Assembly (NCBI RefSeq): GCF_023101085.1
Contig: NZ_CP064703.1
Coordinates: 2,356,001-2,420,000 of the forward strand
Direction: 5' to 3'
From: Bradyrhizobium sp. 170
GTDB taxonomy: Bacteria > Pseudomonadota > Alphaproteobacteria > Rhizobiales > Xanthobacteraceae
DNA length: 64,000 nucleotides
Shown here one piece after another: positions 42,173 through 51,066 of this stretch (positions are counted from its first letter, which is position 1; each line of letters opens with the position of its first letter). Made by a program: the position numbers and the translations under genes. The notes below the pieces were generated by a model. It was given only the letters and a program-made list of their open reading frames with translations, was not told where the DNA came from and did not search any database.

Positions 42173-43159
42173 TTAACGATGCGTCGCTTCCGGCCGGTAC
42201 AGCGTGTCGATGGTGACGACGCCAATCGCGCGTGACACGCAGGGGCAGATCTTGCGGTTGTCGTGCTTCTGCTGGTCGCTGAAGAACACGTCGCGATGAT
42301 CGATCTCGCCCTCGACGGCAATGACGTCGACGGCGCAGACGCCGCATTCACCGCGCTGGCAATCCGATATCACCTCGAAGCCTGCGCCGTTCAGCGCGTC
42401 CAGCATCGAGCTGTTCTGCGGCACGACGAGTTCGGTGTCGGTATCCTTCAGCCGCACGCGGAATTCGGCCGTCGGCTTCAGGCCGCTCGAGCCGAACGTC
42501 TCATAGCGCAGATCGGCCGGTGCGCGTCCCGCGTCGTTCCAGGCACGCCGCGCCGCCTCCAGCATCCGCATCGGTCCGCACATGATGGCGATGGCATCGT
42601 CAGGCAAAGCGCGGAAGGTGGTATCCAGATCGAGCCGCGCGCCTTCATCGGAGGCGTGCACGATCAAGAGGTCGTCGAGCAGCGTCGCTAGCTCGTCAAG
42701 GAAGGCGGCGTCGCCGCGTGATTTGACGGCGTAGTGCAGGGCGGCGTCGATATTCCTGCGGCGCAGGGCGGCTGCGATACCTGTGATCGGCGTGATGCCG
42801 ATGCCGCCGGCGATCAGGCAATAGTTCTTCCTCGTCCAGTCGATTTCGAGCAGGGACGCCGGATTTGACGTCTCGACCCGCGCGCCCGGCGTCAAGCTCC
42901 ACATCCCGCGCGAGCCGCCGCGGCTATCCGGGGCCCGCCGCACCGCAATGCGATAGGTGTTGGGATCGCTGTTCTCCACCAGCGAATACGAGCGCCGCGC
43001 GGGCTGTCCGTCGATCAGCACGGTAACGCCGATATGGCTGCCGGCCGGGTAGGGCGCGACATGGCCGTTCTCGGGGCGCAGTCTGAATTCGCGGATCGTG
43101 GGCGTCATGTCGCGGACGGTTTCGACGGTGCACCAGCTCCATTGCTCGGCAAAACGCAT
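42173..43159 (-). CDS. vanB: Vanillate O-demethylase-type reductase (class IA, FMN + [2Fe-2S])
   Basis: 328 residues. Flavin-binding RRSYS at 55-59, an NAD-binding segment (CLIAGGIGITPITGIAAAL), and a plant-type ferredoxin domain at the C terminus with Cys267, Cys272, Cys275 and Cys305. This is the VanB/phthalate dioxygenase reductase layout: it transfers electrons from NADH through FMN and [2Fe-2S] to the Rieske oxygenase. It is the third gene of the vanA-gntR-vanB operon, 9 bp after the regulator. Confidence 0.9.
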   Translation of the reverse strand: MRFAEQWSWCTVETVRDMTPTIREFRLRPENGHVAPYPAGSHIGVTVLIDGQPARRSYSLVENSDPNTYRIAVRRAPDSRGGSRGMWSLTPGARVETSNPASLLEIDWTRKNYCLIAGGIGITPITGIAAALRRRNIDAALHYAVKSRGDAAFLDELATLLDDLLIVHASDEGARLDLDTTFRALPDDAIAIMCGPMRMLEAARRAWNDAGRAPADLRYETFGSSGLKPTAEFRVRLKDTDTELVVPQNSSMLDALNGAGFEVISDCQRGECGVCAVDVIAVEGEIDHRDVFFSDQQKHDNRKICPCVSRAIGVVTIDTLYRPEATHR

Positions 43160-43168
43160 GGGCGATTC

Positions 43169-43921
43169 CTATTCGGCTGACGATTTGAGCAAAGCGAGGG
43201 CAGGCATCAGTTCGAGATGCGTGCGGTTTCGGATCGCAAGCCGCAGATTGCGCGCGGCGAGGCGCGAATGTTCGCGCATCACGGCCTCGGCCCGCGCGCC
43301 CTCGCGGTTCTCGATGGCGTCGACCACGATGCGATGATGATCCTGCCCGAGCAGCAGGATCTGATGCGCTTCCGGCAACGCCGACTGCGCCATCACGAAA
43401 GCGCTTGGCGAGGCGAACGGCAGCGCGGAGACGCGGTCGATTTCGCGGATCAGCGGTGCGCTCGCGGATAGTTCATTGAGTAATGCATGAAAGCGCGCGT
43501 TCATGGTGACATAGGCGGAAAAGGCTTCGACCGAAATCGGATCCTGGCGAACCAGTTGGTCGAGGTCGGCTAGGCATTCCTTCAATGGCTCGAGGCTGCG
43601 CGCGCTGACGCCGCGCTCGGCCGCAAAGCGGGCCGCGAGGCCCTCCAGCGCGCCGCGCAGTTCGATCGAATCCAGGATGTCGCGTTCGGTAAACGCCTTC
43701 ACCATGAAGCCGCCGGAGGGGATCGCCTGCAGCAGGCCTTCGTCCTCCAGCCGCACCAGCGCCAGCCGCACCGGCGTCCGCGACACGCCGGTGATATCGA
43801 CCGCCTGCAATTCGGAGATGCGCTCGCCCGGGCGCAGCCGCCCCGACAGGATCATGTCGCGCAGCGCGAGTTGCGCGCGCACGGTCTGTGAGACGGAGCG
43901 CTCGGCGTCGCGTTCGCTCAT
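43169..43921 (-). CDS. GntR-family (FCD) repressor, probably of the van operon
   Basis: 250 residues. N-terminal winged helix (RAQLALRDMILSGRLRPGERISELQAVDITGVSRTPVRLALVRLEDEGLL) and a C-terminal all-helical FCD ligand domain (ILDSIELRGALEGLAARFAAERG, FHALLNELSASAPLI, DHHRIVVDAIENREGARAEAVMREH). It is sandwiched between the oxygenase and reductase genes with gaps of 4 and 9 bp. Likely operators are the GTATAC boxes upstream of vanA. The effector is probably an aromatic acid, by analogy with VanR. Confidence 0.88.
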   Translation of the reverse strand: MSERDAERSVSQTVRAQLALRDMILSGRLRPGERISELQAVDITGVSRTPVRLALVRLEDEGLLQAIPSGGFMVKAFTERDILDSIELRGALEGLAARFAAERGVSARSLEPLKECLADLDQLVRQDPISVEAFSAYVTMNARFHALLNELSASAPLIREIDRVSALPFASPSAFVMAQSALPEAHQILLLGQDHHRIVVDAIENREGARAEAVMREHSRLAARNLRLAIRNRTHLELMPALALLKSSAE

Positions 43922-43925
43922 GATC

Positions 43926-44975
43926 TTACTCCGCGGCTTGCGCGGTATGCGGTCCGGTTTCGCGCGCGACCATGCGGTCGATCACGCGCCGCGCCCACAT
44001 CGCACCGGCGTCGATGTTGAGGTTGTAGAAGGTGCGATCCGGATTTTCGTTCATCGCGCGCTGCTGCGCTTCGAGGATGATTTCATCCTCGTGGAAGATG
44101 CCGGCAACGCCGTCGCGGATTTCGGTGGTCAGCTTCTGCTCGGTCGTCCGGTAATTGCGGACGAAGGCCCAGAAATAGTGGCAGGTGGTCTCGGTCTCCG
44201 GCGTCATGGTGTTGAGCACAAAACCGTTGACGCCCTGCGAGCGGTCGCCGTCCGGCGCGCCGGTGCCGGCCGGCGCCACGCCGACGTCGATATTGACGGT
44301 GCCGGGCGCCTGGAAATTTATGATCTGCCAGCGGTCGACCGCACCCGGCTTCTGCAACTGCGCCGCCCAGAACGGCGGCGCGTCGATGCCGTGCATCCAG
44401 CGCGTCACGGTCACGGTCTTGTCGCCATGGGTGACGTCGAACGGGGCTTCGGCGACATGGTCGTTGCCGATGCTGGAGCCATGCACGAAAGCCTCGTGGG
44501 TCAGGTCCATCAGATTGTCGACCACGAGGCGGTAGTCGCACTTCACATGAATGGTCTTGCCGTCGCCGGCCCAGGCCGGATCGTCATTCCAGTGCATGTC
44601 AGGCACCAGCGCGGGATCAGCCAGCGCCGGATCGCCCATCCATAGCCAGATGAAGCGATGCCGTTCGACCACCGGATAGGAACGCACGCAGGCCGAGGGG
44701 TTGATGGTGTCCTGCGAGGGCATGTAGGTGCAGCGGCCCTGCGCGTTGAATTTCAGCCCGTGATAGCCGCAGACGACCGTGTCGCCGTCGAGCCGTCCCT
44801 TGGACAGCGGCACCAGCCGGTGCCAGCAGGCGTCCTCCAGCGCGCACACCCGTCCATCTGACTGGCGATACATCACGACATGCTTGCCGCAGATCGTGCG
44901 CGGAAACAGCGCGTGCTTGAGATCGACATCCCAGGCGGCGGCGTACCAGGCGTTGAGCGGGAAGGGTGACGGCAT
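43926..44975 (-). CDS. vanA: Rieske oxygenase, vanillate O-demethylase-type
   Basis: 349 residues. Rieske ligands Cys50, His52 (CWHR), Cys69 and His72 (CGYHGL); a mononuclear iron site in DNLMDLTHEAFVHGSSIG; and a C-terminal NIDAGAMWARRVIDRM. The colinear resemblance to Pseudomonas VanA is strong (NAWYAAAWD, CDYRLVVDNLMDLTHE, APPFW, PETETTCHYFWAFVRN). VanA removes the methyl group of vanillate to give protocatechuate and formaldehyde. Related enzymes use other methoxyaromatics, so the exact substrate remains open. Confidence 0.9.
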   Translation of the reverse strand: MPSPFPLNAWYAAAWDVDLKHALFPRTICGKHVVMYRQSDGRVCALEDACWHRLVPLSKGRLDGDTVVCGYHGLKFNAQGRCTYMPSQDTINPSACVRSYPVVERHRFIWLWMGDPALADPALVPDMHWNDDPAWAGDGKTIHVKCDYRLVVDNLMDLTHEAFVHGSSIGNDHVAEAPFDVTHGDKTVTVTRWMHGIDAPPFWAAQLQKPGAVDRWQIINFQAPGTVNIDVGVAPAGTGAPDGDRSQGVNGFVLNTMTPETETTCHYFWAFVRNYRTTEQKLTTEIRDGVAGIFHEDEIILEAQQRAMNENPDRTFYNLNIDAGAMWARRVIDRMVARETGPHTAQAAE

Positions 44976-45299
44976 GGCTGCACTCCTTGATGAGTGCAGG
45001 ATGTATACAGCAATTGCTAGAAAGTGGCAAATCTGCCGAGATATGCGTATCTAAATACCAGTAAAGTATACATTACCATTGTGAATTATCTCATTTCGCT
45101 AGCTCCGGTTAGCCGTCACCCTTCCACCGCCGAGCGTGCACCTCCCGCGGACATGCTTGCAGGCGTCGTCGGAGCGAATAACTCCCGCCTCGCACTGGCA
45201 ATGGCCGGCGAAAGCCGCTGCGCCGATCCAGTTCCGGGCAGCGCTCGGCAAACCCGCGGGGAGATCACATTCGAATCTGCAACGGCAAAAGGAGGCACG
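44976..45299. other. Divergent control region between vanA and the O-methyltransferase
   Basis: No gene expected. It holds the leftward vanA promoter (45002-45030), two GTATAC boxes (45003-45008, 45066-45071) and a palindrome AGCAATTGCT (45009-45018). The last 13 bases carry the AAAGGAGG site of the methyltransferase. The part from about 45120 to 45290 shows nothing clear. Confidence 0.6.
45002..45030 (-). promoter_or_regulatory. Sigma-70-type promoter of the van operon overlapped by a GTATAC operator
   Basis: On the minus strand TTGCCA (-35, 45025-45030) and TATACA (-10, 45002-45007) are 17 bp apart. The -10 hexamer lies inside a GTATAC box (45003-45008), a core typical of FCD-type GntR operators; a second box is at 45066-45071. 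Repressor binding would cover the promoter. Confidence 0.55.
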
Positions 45300-46316
45300 A
45301 TGTCATCTCAAGTATCGGCCCTCAGGCTTTTCGATTTGATCCAGTCGCACCGTGTGACGGCGGTGATCTATGTCGCGGCCAGACTCGGGCTCTCCGAGTT
45401 GCTGCGAAACGGCCCGCAGACGCTTGGCAAGCTCGCACAGGCAACCGGCGCCGACGAGCGGGCGCTTGGGCGTCTGCTCACGGCGCTCTCCACCATCGGC
45501 ATATGCGAAAGGGATGGCGAAGATTCCTACGCATTGACGGAAGTGGGCGCCTGCCTCGACAGCGCCGCCGAGCAATCGTTCAAGAGCTGGGCGATCTTTG
45601 AAGGCGAGATGATTTCAAAGGCCTGGAGCGGAATGCTTGAATCCGTGATGACCGGCAGGACCGCGGCGGAGTTGCAGGGCCTTGCCAACACTTTCGAGCT
45701 GATGGGGCGAACACCTGAAATCGTCGAGAAATTCAATGCGGCGATGACCGAGCTCACACGGCTGGTGACGCCGGATGTGCTTCGCTCCTACGATTTCGGC
45801 GGGATACGCCACCTGATGGACGTCGGCGGCGGGTCCGGTGAATTGCTCGGCGCCATCGCGCAGCAAAACCGGAAACTGCGCGGAACTGTTTTCGATCTTC
45901 CGAGGTGCGCCGACGTTGCGAGCCAACATCTCCGGCAGATCGGCATCAGCGACCGCGTGGAATTTGTCGCCGGCGATTTCTTCAAATCGGTTCCGGCGAT
46001 CGCAGATGCCGTCATCCTCAAGAGCATCATTCACGACTGGGATGATGCGCGCAGCATCACGATCCTGCAAAACTGTCGCAAGGCGCTCCCGGGCGGAGGC
46101 AAGCTGCTTCTGGTGGAACGGCTGATGCCGGAGACGCCAACCATGTCGGATGACGACAGGGAGCAGGCGTTGAGCGATCTGAACATGCTGCGCGGGCCTG
46201 GAGGGCTCGAGCGCACCGAGCGCCAGTACCGCGAATTGCTCGACCGAAGCGGCTTCGATCTGGTTACGACCTATTCAGCCGGCCGCTTCAACCTGATTGA
46301 GGCGTGTCCTCGTTGA
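45300..46316 (+). CDS. SAM-dependent O-methyltransferase (family 2)
   Basis: 338 residues. An N-terminal dimerisation/winged-helix domain (VTAVIYVAARLGLSELLRNGPQTLGKLAQATGADERALGRLLTALSTIGI) and a C-terminal Rossmann fold with the SAM motif LMDVGGGSGELLGAI, FDLPRCADVA, FVAGDFFKSVPAIADAVILKSIIHDWDD (catalytic His) as in hydroxyneurosporene and plant-type O-methyltransferases. It methylates a hydroxyl group of an aromatic or polyketide-like compound. AAAGGAGG precedes ATG 45300. It is divergent from the van demethylase operon, an unexpected pairing. Confidence 0.88.
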   Translation: MSSQVSALRLFDLIQSHRVTAVIYVAARLGLSELLRNGPQTLGKLAQATGADERALGRLLTALSTIGICERDGEDSYALTEVGACLDSAAEQSFKSWAIFEGEMISKAWSGMLESVMTGRTAAELQGLANTFELMGRTPEIVEKFNAAMTELTRLVTPDVLRSYDFGGIRHLMDVGGGSGELLGAIAQQNRKLRGTVFDLPRCADVASQHLRQIGISDRVEFVAGDFFKSVPAIADAVILKSIIHDWDDARSITILQNCRKALPGGGKLLLVERLMPETPTMSDDDREQALSDLNMLRGPGGLERTERQYRELLDRSGFDLVTTYSAGRFNLIEACPR

Positions 46317-46366
46317 GGCCCGCCGAGTGACGGGATATCACCGTCACTCGGCGTCAGGCGACGGGC

Positions 46367-47869
46367 TTAGTCGTAAACGAAAGCCTTGTCCTTGAGGTCG
46401 ATGGCCGGGAATTCGTCCTTCTCGGCCCAGTAATCCTGGTTGTGCTGCCACTCCGGCTTTTCGCCGCGCTTGGGCAGAAGGTGCATGCCGCGCATCATGT
46501 AGCCGGGATTGAAGTTTTCCGGATCGATCCAGGGCAACAACGGCATGTTGTGGTCTTCGGGGCGCAACGCCGGCGTCACTTTTTTCGCGCCGGTCTCTTT
46601 CATGTGCGTGAGAAGCCGGCAGACGAAGTCGGCGACGAGGTCGACGCGCAGCGTCCAGCTCGCGCGGAAATAGCCGAATACCCAAACGAGGTTCGGCACG
46701 CCGGTGAACATCATGCCGCGATAGGTCACGGTATCGGCGAAGTCGAGCGGCTTGCCGTCGACGGCGAATTCGATGTCGCCGTTGGCGCAGAGGTTGAAGC
46801 CGGTCGCGGTGACGATGATGTCGGCTTCCAGCTCCTTGCCGGATTTCAGCAAAATGCCCTTTTCGGTGAAGCGGTCGATCTCGTCGGTGACGACGGAGGC
46901 CTTGCCGGACTTGATGCCTTGGAACAGGTCGCCGTCCGGGATGAAGGCGATGCGCTGCCGCCACGGCCGGTACTTTGGCGTGAAGTGAGTCGCGATATCG
47001 TAGTCCTTGCCGAGATAGGCTTCGACCGCCGACAGCAAATCCTTCTTGGCCGCTTCCGGCTCCTCAAAGGTCTTGCGGGTGAAGGCGTCCTGGTCGAACA
47101 GGATTTTTCGCCGGGTGATCTCGTGGATCCATTCTTCGTCGACCTGCAACTGACGCAGCTGCTCGGCGATTTCGATCGCGTTGCGCCCGGTGCGGAAATA
47201 GGTCGGCGAACGCTGCAGCATCGTGACATGCGCGCAATCGCCCGCCAACGCCGGGATCAGCGTCGCCGCCGTCGCGCCCGAGCCGATCACGATCACGCGC
47301 TTGTTCTTGTAGTCGAGGTCTTCAGGCCATTTCTGCGGATGGACGATCCGGCCCTTGAACCTGGCCATGTCCTTCCACTCCGGCATATAGCCCTCGGTGT
47401 GGCGGTAATAGCCCTGGCACATCCAGAAGAAATTGGTGGTGAAGCGTAGCTGCTCGCCGGTGTCGGTGCGCGTGGCCTCGATGGTCCAGAGGTTTTCCGC
47501 GCTCGACCATTTCGCCGAGGTGATGGTGTGCTGGTAGCGGATGTGAGGCGCGAGATCGTTCTCTTCGATCACGTCGCCCATGTATTTGAGGATTTCCTGA
47601 GCGCTTGCGATCGGCGCTGTCGTCCACGGCTTGAAGCGGTAGCCGAAGGTGTGGAGGTCGCTGTCGGAGCGAATACCCGGATAGCGGTGGGTGGTCCAGG
47701 TGCCGCCAAAAGTCTTCTGGGCTTCCAGCGCGACGAAGCTCGTTCCCGGGCATTGCGTGGTGAGGTGGTAGGCAGCGCCAACGCCCGAAATCCCGGCGCC
47801 GGCGATCAGGACGTCGAAATGCTCGGTCGTGCGGGGCGACGCCTTGTCGATCTGGGTTTGAACGTTCAT
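46367..47869 (-). CDS. Flavin monooxygenase, Baeyer-Villiger type
   Basis: 500 residues. FAD motif GAGISG at 24-29, then the Baeyer-Villiger fingerprint FxGxxxHxxxW at 171-181 (FKGRIVHPQKW), an NADPH motif (VIVIGSGATAATLIPALA) and DIIVTATGFNL. Similar proteins (EthA-like) insert oxygen next to a carbonyl or oxidise sulfur. It converges on the methyltransferase gene. The substrate is unknown. Confidence 0.9.
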   Translation of the reverse strand: MNVQTQIDKASPRTTEHFDVLIAGAGISGVGAAYHLTTQCPGTSFVALEAQKTFGGTWTTHRYPGIRSDSDLHTFGYRFKPWTTAPIASAQEILKYMGDVIEENDLAPHIRYQHTITSAKWSSAENLWTIEATRTDTGEQLRFTTNFFWMCQGYYRHTEGYMPEWKDMARFKGRIVHPQKWPEDLDYKNKRVIVIGSGATAATLIPALAGDCAHVTMLQRSPTYFRTGRNAIEIAEQLRQLQVDEEWIHEITRRKILFDQDAFTRKTFEEPEAAKKDLLSAVEAYLGKDYDIATHFTPKYRPWRQRIAFIPDGDLFQGIKSGKASVVTDEIDRFTEKGILLKSGKELEADIIVTATGFNLCANGDIEFAVDGKPLDFADTVTYRGMMFTGVPNLVWVFGYFRASWTLRVDLVADFVCRLLTHMKETGAKKVTPALRPEDHNMPLLPWIDPENFNPGYMMRGMHLLPKRGEKPEWQHNQDYWAEKDEFPAIDLKDKAFVYD

Positions 47870-47949
47870 CTGCCCTGTTCTTTTTTGTTTGTTGTCTCAA
47901 GAACGAAACGCCAGAACCTTAAGTTCTGGCGCCGTAGATCGTCGGCGAA

Positions 47950-48792
47950 TTACACTTCGCGGCGGCTGAGGAAGGCCAGCCGCTCGAACAGGTGCACGTC
48001 CTGTTCGTTCTTGAGCAGCGCGCCGTGCAGCGGCGGGATCAGCTTGCGCGGGTCGCGCTCCCTCAGCATTTCCGGGGTGATGTCCTCGTTGAGCAGCAGC
48101 TTGAGCCAGTCGAGCAGCTCGGAGGTCGAGGGCTTCTTCTTCAGGCCCGGCACTTCGCGCACCTCGAAGAAGATGCGCAAGGCTTCTTCCACCAGGCGCT
48201 TCTTGATGCCGGGGAAGTGCACGTCGACGATCCGGCCCATGGTGTCGGCGTCGGGGAACTTGATGTAGTGGAAGAAGCAGCGGCGCAGGAACGCGTCCGG
48301 CAGTTCCTTTTCGTTGTTCGAGGTGATCATCACGATCGGGCGCAGGCTGGCCTTGATGTTCTCGCCGGTCTCGTAGACGAAGAACTCCATGCGATCGAGT
48401 TCGAGCAGGAGGTCGTTGGGGAATTCGATGTCGGCCTTGTCGATTTCGTCGATCAGCAGCACCGGGCGCTTCTCGTGGGTGAAGGCGTCCCACAATTTAC
48501 CGCGCTTGATGTAGTTGGAGATGTCGGAAACCCTGCTGTCGCCGAGCTGGCTGTCGCGCAGCCGCGACACCGCGTCGTATTCGTACAGGCCCTGCTGCGC
48601 CTTGGTGGTGGACTTGATGTGCCAGGTCAAAAGCGGCGCGCCGAGCGCCTTGGAGACTTCCTCCGCCAGCACGGTCTTGCCGGTGCCGGGCTCGCCCTTG
48701 ATCAGCAGCGGGCGCTCGAGCACGATCGAGGCGTTGACGGCGACCTTGAGGTCGTCGGTGGCGACATAGTCCTTGGTGCCGGTAAATTTCAT
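47950..48792 (-). CDS. MoxR-family AAA+ ATPase
   Basis: 280 residues. Walker A GEPGTGKT at 33-40, Walker B VLLIDEID at 111-118, sensor-1 region PIVMITSNNEKELPDAFLRRCFFHY. MoxR ATPases act as chaperones for assembly or metal insertion, nearly always with a VWA partner; the CoxD/CoxE pair for CO dehydrogenase is the best example. The VWA protein is encoded on the opposite strand at 49276-50451, with a small membrane protein between. Confidence 0.93.
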   Translation of the reverse strand: MKFTGTKDYVATDDLKVAVNASIVLERPLLIKGEPGTGKTVLAEEVSKALGAPLLTWHIKSTTKAQQGLYEYDAVSRLRDSQLGDSRVSDISNYIKRGKLWDAFTHEKRPVLLIDEIDKADIEFPNDLLLELDRMEFFVYETGENIKASLRPIVMITSNNEKELPDAFLRRCFFHYIKFPDADTMGRIVDVHFPGIKKRLVEEALRIFFEVREVPGLKKKPSTSELLDWLKLLLNEDITPEMLRERDPRKLIPPLHGALLKNEQDVHLFERLAFLSRREV

Positions 48793-48891
48793 CTATCCGT
48801 TTGCCTTGTTGTTCGTTCTTGAGCCGCTGGCGGCCTGAACAGTAAACGACCGCCGGTCCGGCGGTCGCGATTGAAATTGATGTGCTTATCC

Positions 48892-49134
48892 TCAGCGTTT
48901 GATCAGCGACAGGATCACCAGGATGATCACCGCGCCAATGGTGGCGTTGATGATATCGCGGACCCAGCCCACGCCGAGGCTGACGCCCAGTTGCGGCAAC
49001 AGCCAGCTCGCCAGCAGGGCGCCGATGATGCCGACGACGATGTTGCCGATCAGCCCGAACCCTGCACCGCGCACGATCAGTCCGGCAAGCCAGCCCGCGA
49101 TACCGCCAATGATCAGTGCCGCTATGATGCCCAT
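48892..49134 (-). CDS. GlsB/YeaQ/YmgE-family stress membrane protein
   Basis: 80 residues with three hydrophobic segments rich in glycine (IIAALIIGGIAGWLAGLIV, LIGNIVVGIIGALLASWLLPQL, DIINATIGAVIILVILSLI). Transglycosylase-associated/GlsB-like proteins are small inner-membrane proteins linked to stress. It lies between moxR and the divergent VWA gene, 99 bp upstream of moxR on the same strand. Confidence 0.85.
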   Translation of the reverse strand: MGIIAALIIGGIAGWLAGLIVRGAGFGLIGNIVVGIIGALLASWLLPQLGVSLGVGWVRDIINATIGAVIILVILSLIKR

Positions 49135-49275
49135 TGAATTTCCCCTGCCGGAATAAACCCTTTATGGTTCAATTGTAATTGAAAAAGCCTCCCGGTCTAG
49201 GCCTGACTGCTATGCGCCAGCCCCTGACGTGTGCTGGCCCTTGACGTGCGCGGTCCGGCGGGCAATCTGTATCCC

Positions 49276-50451
49276 ATGTTCCTGCAATTCTTCACATCGC
49301 TGCGCGACGCGCAGGTCCCGGTGACCCTGCGCGAATATCTGACGCTGATGGAGGCGCTCGACGCCGACCTCGCCGATCAGACGGTCGAGAATTTCTACTA
49401 TCTGTCGCGCGCCGCCCTGGTGAAGGACGAGCGCAACCTCGACAAGTTCGACCGCGTCTTCGGCACCGTGTTCAAGGGGCTGGAAAGTCTGCTGGACGCC
49501 ATGGAGAAGGCGGACATTCCGGCCGAATGGCTGAAGAAGCTCGCCGAAAAATACCTCACCGAGGAAGAGAAGAAGCAGATCGAGGCGATGGGCTGGGACA
49601 AGCTCATGGAGACGCTTCGCAAGCGGCTTGAGGAACAGCAGGGCCGCCATCAGGGCGGCAACAAGTGGATCGGCACCGCCGGCACCTCGCCGTTCGGCGC
49701 CCATGGCTATAATCCCGAGGGCGTGCGCATCGGGCAGGAGAAGAACCGCAACAACCGCGCCGTGAAGGTGTGGGACAAGCGCGAGTTCAAGGACCTCGAC
49801 GGTAACGTCGAGCTCGGCATCCGCAACATCAAGATCGCGCTGCGCAGGTTGCGCAAGTTCGCCCGCACCGGCGCGCCGGATGAACTCGATCTCGACACCA
49901 CGATCAGGGAAACCGCCAACCACGGCTATCTCGACGTCCACATGCGCCCCGAGCGCCGCAACGCGGTGAAGGTCTTGGTGTTCTTCGATATCGGCGGCTC
50001 GATGGATTCCCATATCGAGCAGGTCGAGGAATTATTCTCGGCGGCGAAGTCCGAGTTCAAGCACATGGAGTATTTCTACTTCCACAACTGCCTCTATGAA
50101 GGCGTCTGGAAGCAGAACAAGCGCCGCTTCACCGATCGCACGCCGACCTGGGACGTGCTGCACAAATACCCGCACGACTACAAGGTGGTGTTCGTCGGCG
50201 ACGCCTCGATGTCGCCTTACGAGATCATGGTGCCCGGCGGTTCGGTCGAGCACGTCAACGAGGAGGCCGGCTCGGTCTGGCTCGATCGCATCACGCGCAC
50301 CTATCCGCATTCGGTGTGGCTCAATCCGGTGGCGCAGAAGCACTGGGACTATTCGGAATCCACCACCATCATCCGCCGGCTGTTTTCGGAGCGCATGTAC
50401 CCGATCACGATCGAAGGCCTCGAAGGCGCGATGAAGGAGTTGGTGCGGTAG
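49276..50451 (+). CDS. VWA-domain protein, CoxE-like
   Basis: 391 residues. MFLQFFTSLRDAQVPVTLREYLTLMEAL starts an N-terminal helical part; the VWA domain has VLVFFDIGGSMDSHIEQVEELFSAAK and VVFVGDASMSPYEI. The MIDAS is DxGxS instead of DxSxS. This matches CoxE-like partners of MoxR ATPases. ATG 49276 gives the standard family start; the frame extends 15 codons more. The MoxR partner is divergent at 47950-48792. Confidence 0.88.
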   Translation: MFLQFFTSLRDAQVPVTLREYLTLMEALDADLADQTVENFYYLSRAALVKDERNLDKFDRVFGTVFKGLESLLDAMEKADIPAEWLKKLAEKYLTEEEKKQIEAMGWDKLMETLRKRLEEQQGRHQGGNKWIGTAGTSPFGAHGYNPEGVRIGQEKNRNNRAVKVWDKREFKDLDGNVELGIRNIKIALRRLRKFARTGAPDELDLDTTIRETANHGYLDVHMRPERRNAVKVLVFFDIGGSMDSHIEQVEELFSAAKSEFKHMEYFYFHNCLYEGVWKQNKRRFTDRTPTWDVLHKYPHDYKVVFVGDASMSPYEIMVPGGSVEHVNEEAGSVWLDRITRTYPHSVWLNPVAQKHWDYSESTTIIRRLFSERMYPITIEGLEGAMKELVR

Positions 50452-50496
50452 TTTCGTTCTCCCCCGGCCGGTCAAGAAATACGAAAGGCGCAATCA

Positions 50497-50910
50497 ATGC
50501 CCCAGACCATCCACCGCGGCATCAAATCCCTGATCGACGAAGCCAATGCGGCCATCGAGACCGTCAGCGCCGCTGACGCCATCAAGGCCGCGCAGGACCC
50601 GGGCGTCGTGATCGTCGATATCAGAGACCCCCGCGAAATCGAACGCGAGGGCAAGATCCCCGGCGCGTTCTCCTGCACCCGCGGCATGCTGGAATTCTGG
50701 ATCGATCCGCAAAGCCCCTATGCCAAGCCGATCTTCCAGGAAGACAAGAAGTTCATCTTCCACTGCGCCGGCGGGCTGCGTTCGGCGCTCGCGGCCAAGA
50801 CCGCGCAGGACATGGGCCTGAAGCCGGTCGCGCATATGGGCGGCGGTTTTGCCGCCTGGCGCGACGCCGGCGGCCCGGTCGAGAAGTGGGAGCCGAAGAA
50901 GAAGGGGTAG
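50497..50910 (+). CDS. Single-domain rhodanese-like sulfurtransferase
   Basis: 137 residues. VVIVDIRDPREIEREGKIPGAFSCTRGMLEFWI and FIFHCAGGLRSALAAKTAQDMG with the active-site Cys90, and the C-terminal VAHMGGGFAAWRDAGGPVEKW. Moves sulfane sulfur from a donor to an acceptor. It lies 45 bp after the VWA gene and upstream of a second, two-domain sulfurtransferase. Confidence 0.9.
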   Translation: MPQTIHRGIKSLIDEANAAIETVSAADAIKAAQDPGVVIVDIRDPREIEREGKIPGAFSCTRGMLEFWIDPQSPYAKPIFQEDKKFIFHCAGGLRSALAAKTAQDMGLKPVAHMGGGFAAWRDAGGPVEKWEPKKKG

Positions 50911-50929
50911 TGTTACCCGCGACGATCGC

Positions 50930-51040
50930 CGTCATGCCCGGCCAAAAGCGCGAAGCGCGTCTTCGCGCGAGATGTGCCGGGCATCCACGTCTTTGCAGCG
51001 AGATAAGACGTGGATGGCCGGGACAAGCCTGGCCATGACG
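50930..51040. repeat. Palindromic repeat, CGTCATGCCCGGCC/GGCCATGACG family
   Basis: CGTCATGCCCGGCCAAAAGC with CGAAGCGCGTCTTCGCGC, then GCCGGGCATCCACGTCTT, AAGACGTGGATGGCCGGGAC and CCTGGCCATGACG. Arms pair over most of the element. Related to the degenerate copy at 11910-12013. Confidence 0.88.
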
Positions 51041-51066
51041 ACCTAGTCAAACGCTTGGAGATATCC

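Noticed and set aside
46442..47449. Long plus-strand open frame opposite the Baeyer-Villiger monooxygenase
   Set aside because: The minus strand carries FAD and FxGxxxHxxxW motifs; the plus frame has none.
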